From contig NZ_JADEXQ010000018.1 of NCBI RefSeq assembly GCF_015207035.1, positions 1 through 64,000 of the forward strand: a stretch of 64,000 bases of DNA, written 5' to 3'. The DNA is from Romeriopsis navalis LEGE 11480 (GTDB lineage: Bacteria; Cyanobacteriota; Cyanobacteriia; Leptolyngbyales; Leptolyngbyaceae). Each line of letters starts with the position of its first letter. Position 1 is the first letter of the stretch. Positions 61,403 to 64,000 of the stretch are shown piece by piece. The position numbers and the translations under genes were made by a program. The notes beneath the pieces were generated by a model that was not told the origin of the DNA, ran no database searches, and saw nothing but the letters and a program-made list of their open reading frames with translations.

Positions 61403-62754
61403 TTTTACCCCTGACATTTAGGACTAAGCTCGCCTATGGGCTGGGAGAACTCGGGACGGTGATTCCGGTGAGTATCGCTGTTTTCTTCCTTCTGTATTTT
61501 TTAACGGATGTCGCTGGCTTAAATCCTGCCTTAGCCGGAGCTGTGTTACTTGTCGGACGAGGGTGGGATGCGATTAACGATCCATTGATTGGTTGGCTCA
61601 GCGATCGGACTCACTCGGCTTGGGGACGTCGCTATCCTTGGATGATTTATGGCGCAGTGCCCTTGGCTTTAGGTTGTACGTTGCAGTGGATTGTGCCACC
61701 GATCAGCAGTCAGTGGGGACTGTTTGCTTACTATACGCTGCTGTCGTTATTGGTCTATGCGGCATTTTCGGCTGTGCAACTCCCCTTTGCGGCTTTAGCT
61801 GCGGAACTGGCCCAGGATTATGATCAGCGGACGCAGCTGATGGGGATCAAAGCGGGCTTCAACATTGTTGGTAGTGTCGTCGGTTTAGTATTAGCCCAAG
61901 TTGTGTTTGCCTCCATTGCAGATGTGCCACAGCGGTACGTGACGATCGGTTGGCTGAGTAGCTTGGCCGTGTTGCTTGGCATTGGCCTCTGTGTCTGGGG
62001 GACGTATTCTCGCTATTGGGCTGTACAGTCACCGACGCCGGTCGTCCACCGATCGTTCTGGACGGAAGTGCCGTCGTTGTGGCATAACTCGGCATTTCGC
62101 TGGCTGATGGGGCTGAATTTATGCTCTTTGATGGGAATACAGGTGACGGCAGCTATGTTGCCCTATTTCGTCAGTCATTGGATGCGATTGCCAGCGCAGC
62201 ACTTTACACAAATGGCGATCGTGGTGCAGGTGAGTGCGGTATTGACGATGCCGTTATGGATGAAGGTGGCCCAGCAAACGAGTAAACGCATCGTCTATTT
62301 TTGCGGTGCGCCATTGGCTTTCGTGGCACTAGCGGCGATGAGTTGGGTGCAGCCAGGACAGCTTTGGTTGATGTATGGTTTCGGTGTGATGATTGGTGTG
62401 GGGCTGTCAACATTCTATTTGGTGCCGTTAGCGATGCTGCCCGATGTGATCGCGATTGATGCAATTCAAACGGGACAGCGGCGTGAAGGTTTATTTTTTA
62501 GCTTTTTGGTCTTTTTCCAAAAGGTCAGTCTGGCGATTGCCCTGTTTATTGTGGGTCGATTGCTCGATCGGACGGGCTTTATTGGTGGTGAGACGCTACA
62601 AGTGCAGCCCGTCGAGGCACTGTGGGCGATTCGACTGATGATGGGGCTATTTCCGGCGTTGTTAATACTGGGTGGGTTATATTGCGCATATCGTTACCCG
62701 ATTACGCGGCAACAGCTGCAAATAATCCGAGCTGATTCGCATTCAGCGACCTGA
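61396..62754 (+). CDS. GPH-type (MelB-like) sugar:cation symporter
   Basis: About 452 residues from ATG 61396; the 70 codons before it are not membrane-protein-like. Twelve hydrophobic segments, with KLAYGLGELGTVIPVSIAVFF, DAINDPLIGWLSDRTHSAWGRRYPWM (read as DAINDPLIGWLSDRT plus WGRRYPWM) and LPDVIAIDAIQTGQRREG, are hallmarks of the glycoside-pentoside-hexuronide family. Substrate unknown. Confidence 0.9.
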   Translation: MKVLPLTFRTKLAYGLGELGTVIPVSIAVFFLLYFLTDVAGLNPALAGAVLLVGRGWDAINDPLIGWLSDRTHSAWGRRYPWMIYGAVPLALGCTLQWIVPPISSQWGLFAYYTLLSLLVYAAFSAVQLPFAALAAELAQDYDQRTQLMGIKAGFNIVGSVVGLVLAQVVFASIADVPQRYVTIGWLSSLAVLLGIGLCVWGTYSRYWAVQSPTPVVHRSFWTEVPSLWHNSAFRWLMGLNLCSLMGIQVTAAMLPYFVSHWMRLPAQHFTQMAIVVQVSAVLTMPLWMKVAQQTSKRIVYFCGAPLAFVALAAMSWVQPGQLWLMYGFGVMIGVGLSTFYLVPLAMLPDVIAIDAIQTGQRREGLFFSFLVFFQKVSLAIALFIVGRLLDRTGFIGGETLQVQPVEALWAIRLMMGLFPALLILGGLYCAYRYPITRQQLQIIRADSHSAT

Positions 62755-62860
62755 CTCGGTCGGATGGCGCAGTGGTGAAATAATTCCCAATCTTTGATGT
62801 TTGGTCACGGTCTGCGGAGGGTACTGGGTTTGGATCGCCAGGAATTGGATTTTCTGTCTT

Positions 62861-62896
62861 GGTTGATTCAATGCATCAGGTTGATTCAATGCATCA
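62861..62896. repeat. 18-bp tandem duplication
   Basis: GGTTGATTCAATGCATCA is repeated twice head to tail, in the gap between the symporter and lspA. Confidence 0.8.
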
Positions 62897-62913
62897 GCTT
62901 GCCGCTGCAATAT

Positions 62914-63390
62914 CTAACGTGCAGTGGGTGTGCTGGGCGATCGCCAAAGTCCTACAAACAGACAAATCAAGCCAAGATTAATCATCACATCCGCGATATT
63001 GAAAATCGGGAAATTAATCAGCCGGGCATCAAGGAAATCAATCACATGGCCAAAGGCGAAGCGATCGATGCCGTTGCCTAAAGCCCCGCTCAAAATCAGG
63101 CCATAGCCCAACTGCTCCCAACGCGGTAAGCGAGGATTCCAAATGGCTAATGCGGCCAAGCCGACGCTGACAATCAACGAGAGCCATCGGAGCCAGCCGC
63201 CCCCCTGCCCTTGAAATGAACTAAATGCTGCTCCCGTATTTACCACATAGGTAAAGTGAAAAATATCGCGAATCACCGGCAATGTTGCTGGTGGATCCTG
63301 CAGTGGGAAAGCTGTTAAAATCCAAAGCTTTGTGGCTCGATCGAGGGCAACCCCCGCCGAAGCAGCAATCCAGAACAAGCGGTTACGCAT
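62914..63390 (-). CDS. lspA: Lipoprotein signal peptidase LspA
   Basis: 158 residues with four transmembrane helices. VVNTGAAFS and the catalytic Asp residues D109 (GNGIDR) and D134 (FNIADV) identify signal peptidase II, which cleaves the signal peptide of diacylated prolipoproteins in the inner membrane. Eighty bases after bioY on the same strand. Confidence 0.95.
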   Translation of the reverse strand: MRNRLFWIAASAGVALDRATKLWILTAFPLQDPPATLPVIRDIFHFTYVVNTGAAFSSFQGQGGGWLRWLSLIVSVGLAALAIWNPRLPRWEQLGYGLILSGALGNGIDRFAFGHVIDFLDARLINFPIFNIADVMINLGLICLFVGLWRSPSTPTAR

Positions 63391-63470
63391 ATCAGCCAGC
63401 CAACAACATCAAAAAACTTTCCTCAGGATACGACGATCCTCGCACTCAGCGGCGTGGTATCCCCTGCAGC

Positions 63471-64000
63471 TCAATAAAACATCGCCCGCCGAAACAGAAA
63501 TGCGACCACCGTCACCGCACAAACGACCCCAATCTGTCCAGGCAACTGCTGCAACGAATAGATGCCGATTTCCGCAAAGAGCCCTAACGAATCCTTGGGG
63601 ACTAATCGTAGGCCATGCATTACCGACAAATAGGTAATGCCCGTGGCATGAATGGCGACGAGTCCGGCCATACAGCAACACACCAGCCATTCTAGCTTTG
63701 GCACGGCCCGAAATGCCAAATAGCCACAAAGCCATGCGCCTGGCACAAAGCCCAATAGGTAGCCAAAGGTCGGCTGTCCGAGGTACCCAATGCCACCACC
63801 TTGGGAAAAAATCTGGAATCCGGCTAAGCCTAAGACTAAATAAGCAATCTGGGAGATTACCGCGGCATTGCGCCCGGCTAAGCAGCCAATTAGCAACACC
63901 GCCCCAATCTGATAACTGACGCCGAGTAAGTAGGTGGGAATCTGGCCCAAGCCAATGCCTAACATCGCTGCCTGCACAAAATTACCGCCGATCGTCAGCA
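63471..64000 (-). CDS. bioY: Biotin transporter BioY, truncated by the window edge
   Basis: The frame stays open to the right edge, so the N-terminus is outside; an internal ATG at 63977 is not the likely start, since LTIGGNFVQAA precedes it. Six hydrophobic helices; GYLLGFVPGAWLCGYLAF and FSQGGGIGYLGQPTFGYLLG are typical BioY sequence. S-component of the ECF biotin importer. Confidence 0.9.
   Translation of the reverse strand, partial: LTIGGNFVQAAMLGIGLGQIPTYLLGVSYQIGAVLLIGCLAGRNAAVISQIAYLVLGLAGFQIFSQGGGIGYLGQPTFGYLLGFVPGAWLCGYLAFRAVPKLEWLVCCCMAGLVAIHATGITYLSVMHGLRLVPKDSLGLFAEIGIYSLQQLPGQIGVVCAVTVVAFLFRRAMFY

Overview
The window is chromosomal DNA from a cyanobacterium. It has frequent CGATCG/GCGATCGC-type sites, a cyanobacterial porin tail, ComFB-, DUF928-, DUF1822- and CHASE2/CHAT-type proteins, and Rieske, CrtI-like and TPR/FHA genes. 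The genus cannot be fixed from the sequence alone.

Left part (1-20,250), mostly core and ordinary genes: porin 3' end; pstC-pstA-pstB behind a Pho-box-like repeat; a small membrane/coiled-coil protein; a TPR-FHA protein; an M23 (EnvC-like) murein hydrolase; tRNA-Arg(CCG); a decayed IS1-type element; a ComFB-like protein; DNA polymerase IV; a long TPR-CHAT protein; SbcC; an Anbu-type peptidase; and translationally coupled queD-queE.

Central part (about 20,480-37,130), the exceptional region. It opens with two promoters sharing a TTGMCA box and an ACTACA/TGTAGT inverted repeat, an HNH protein and a short leader ORF. A tRNA array of 36 tRNA genes follows (23,202-28,115), covering all 20 amino acids and including an initiator-like tRNA. 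Protein genes are embedded in it or follow it: a stand-alone EF-G domain IV-V protein, a CCA/poly(A)-polymerase head-domain protein, two RlaP-type nucleotidyltransferases, an unknown conserved-looking protein, a ubiquitin-like small protein, a Ro60/TROVE-vWA protein, an unknown partner, an E1/ThiF-like protein and KptA (RNA 2'-phosphotransferase). Interspersed are seven copies of an undescribed-looking structured RNA. Two covarying helices and a TACATAC internal loop frame a variable module. The modules include a circularly permuted tRNA, a tRNA-Trp-like body, the 23S GTPase-associated centre plus the sarcin-ricin loop sequence, and a circularly permuted 23S H68-H71 block. Four copies lie immediately upstream of the Ro gene. 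By analogy with bacterial Y RNAs, which pair a Ro-binding stem with a tRNA-mimic module, I read these as Ro-associated RNAs that carry tRNA and rRNA mimics. With the tRNA set, the EF-G fragment and the repair enzymes, the island looks like a translation-machinery backup, decoy or repair system. This role is inference.

Right part (37,150-64,000): a YciO-type protein; a CrtI-like desaturase; a matrixin-like secreted protease; secreted hypothetical proteins; a broken Uma2 gene; a TIGR02206 membrane protein; divergent RND pump and adaptor; a K+-channel-like protein; a CHAT / sigma-like / DUF1822 / CHASE2-CHAT / DUF928 cluster with a TpsB-type outer-membrane transporter nearby; a Rieske ferredoxin; a GPH-type sugar transporter; lspA; and the bioY 5'-truncated by the window edge.
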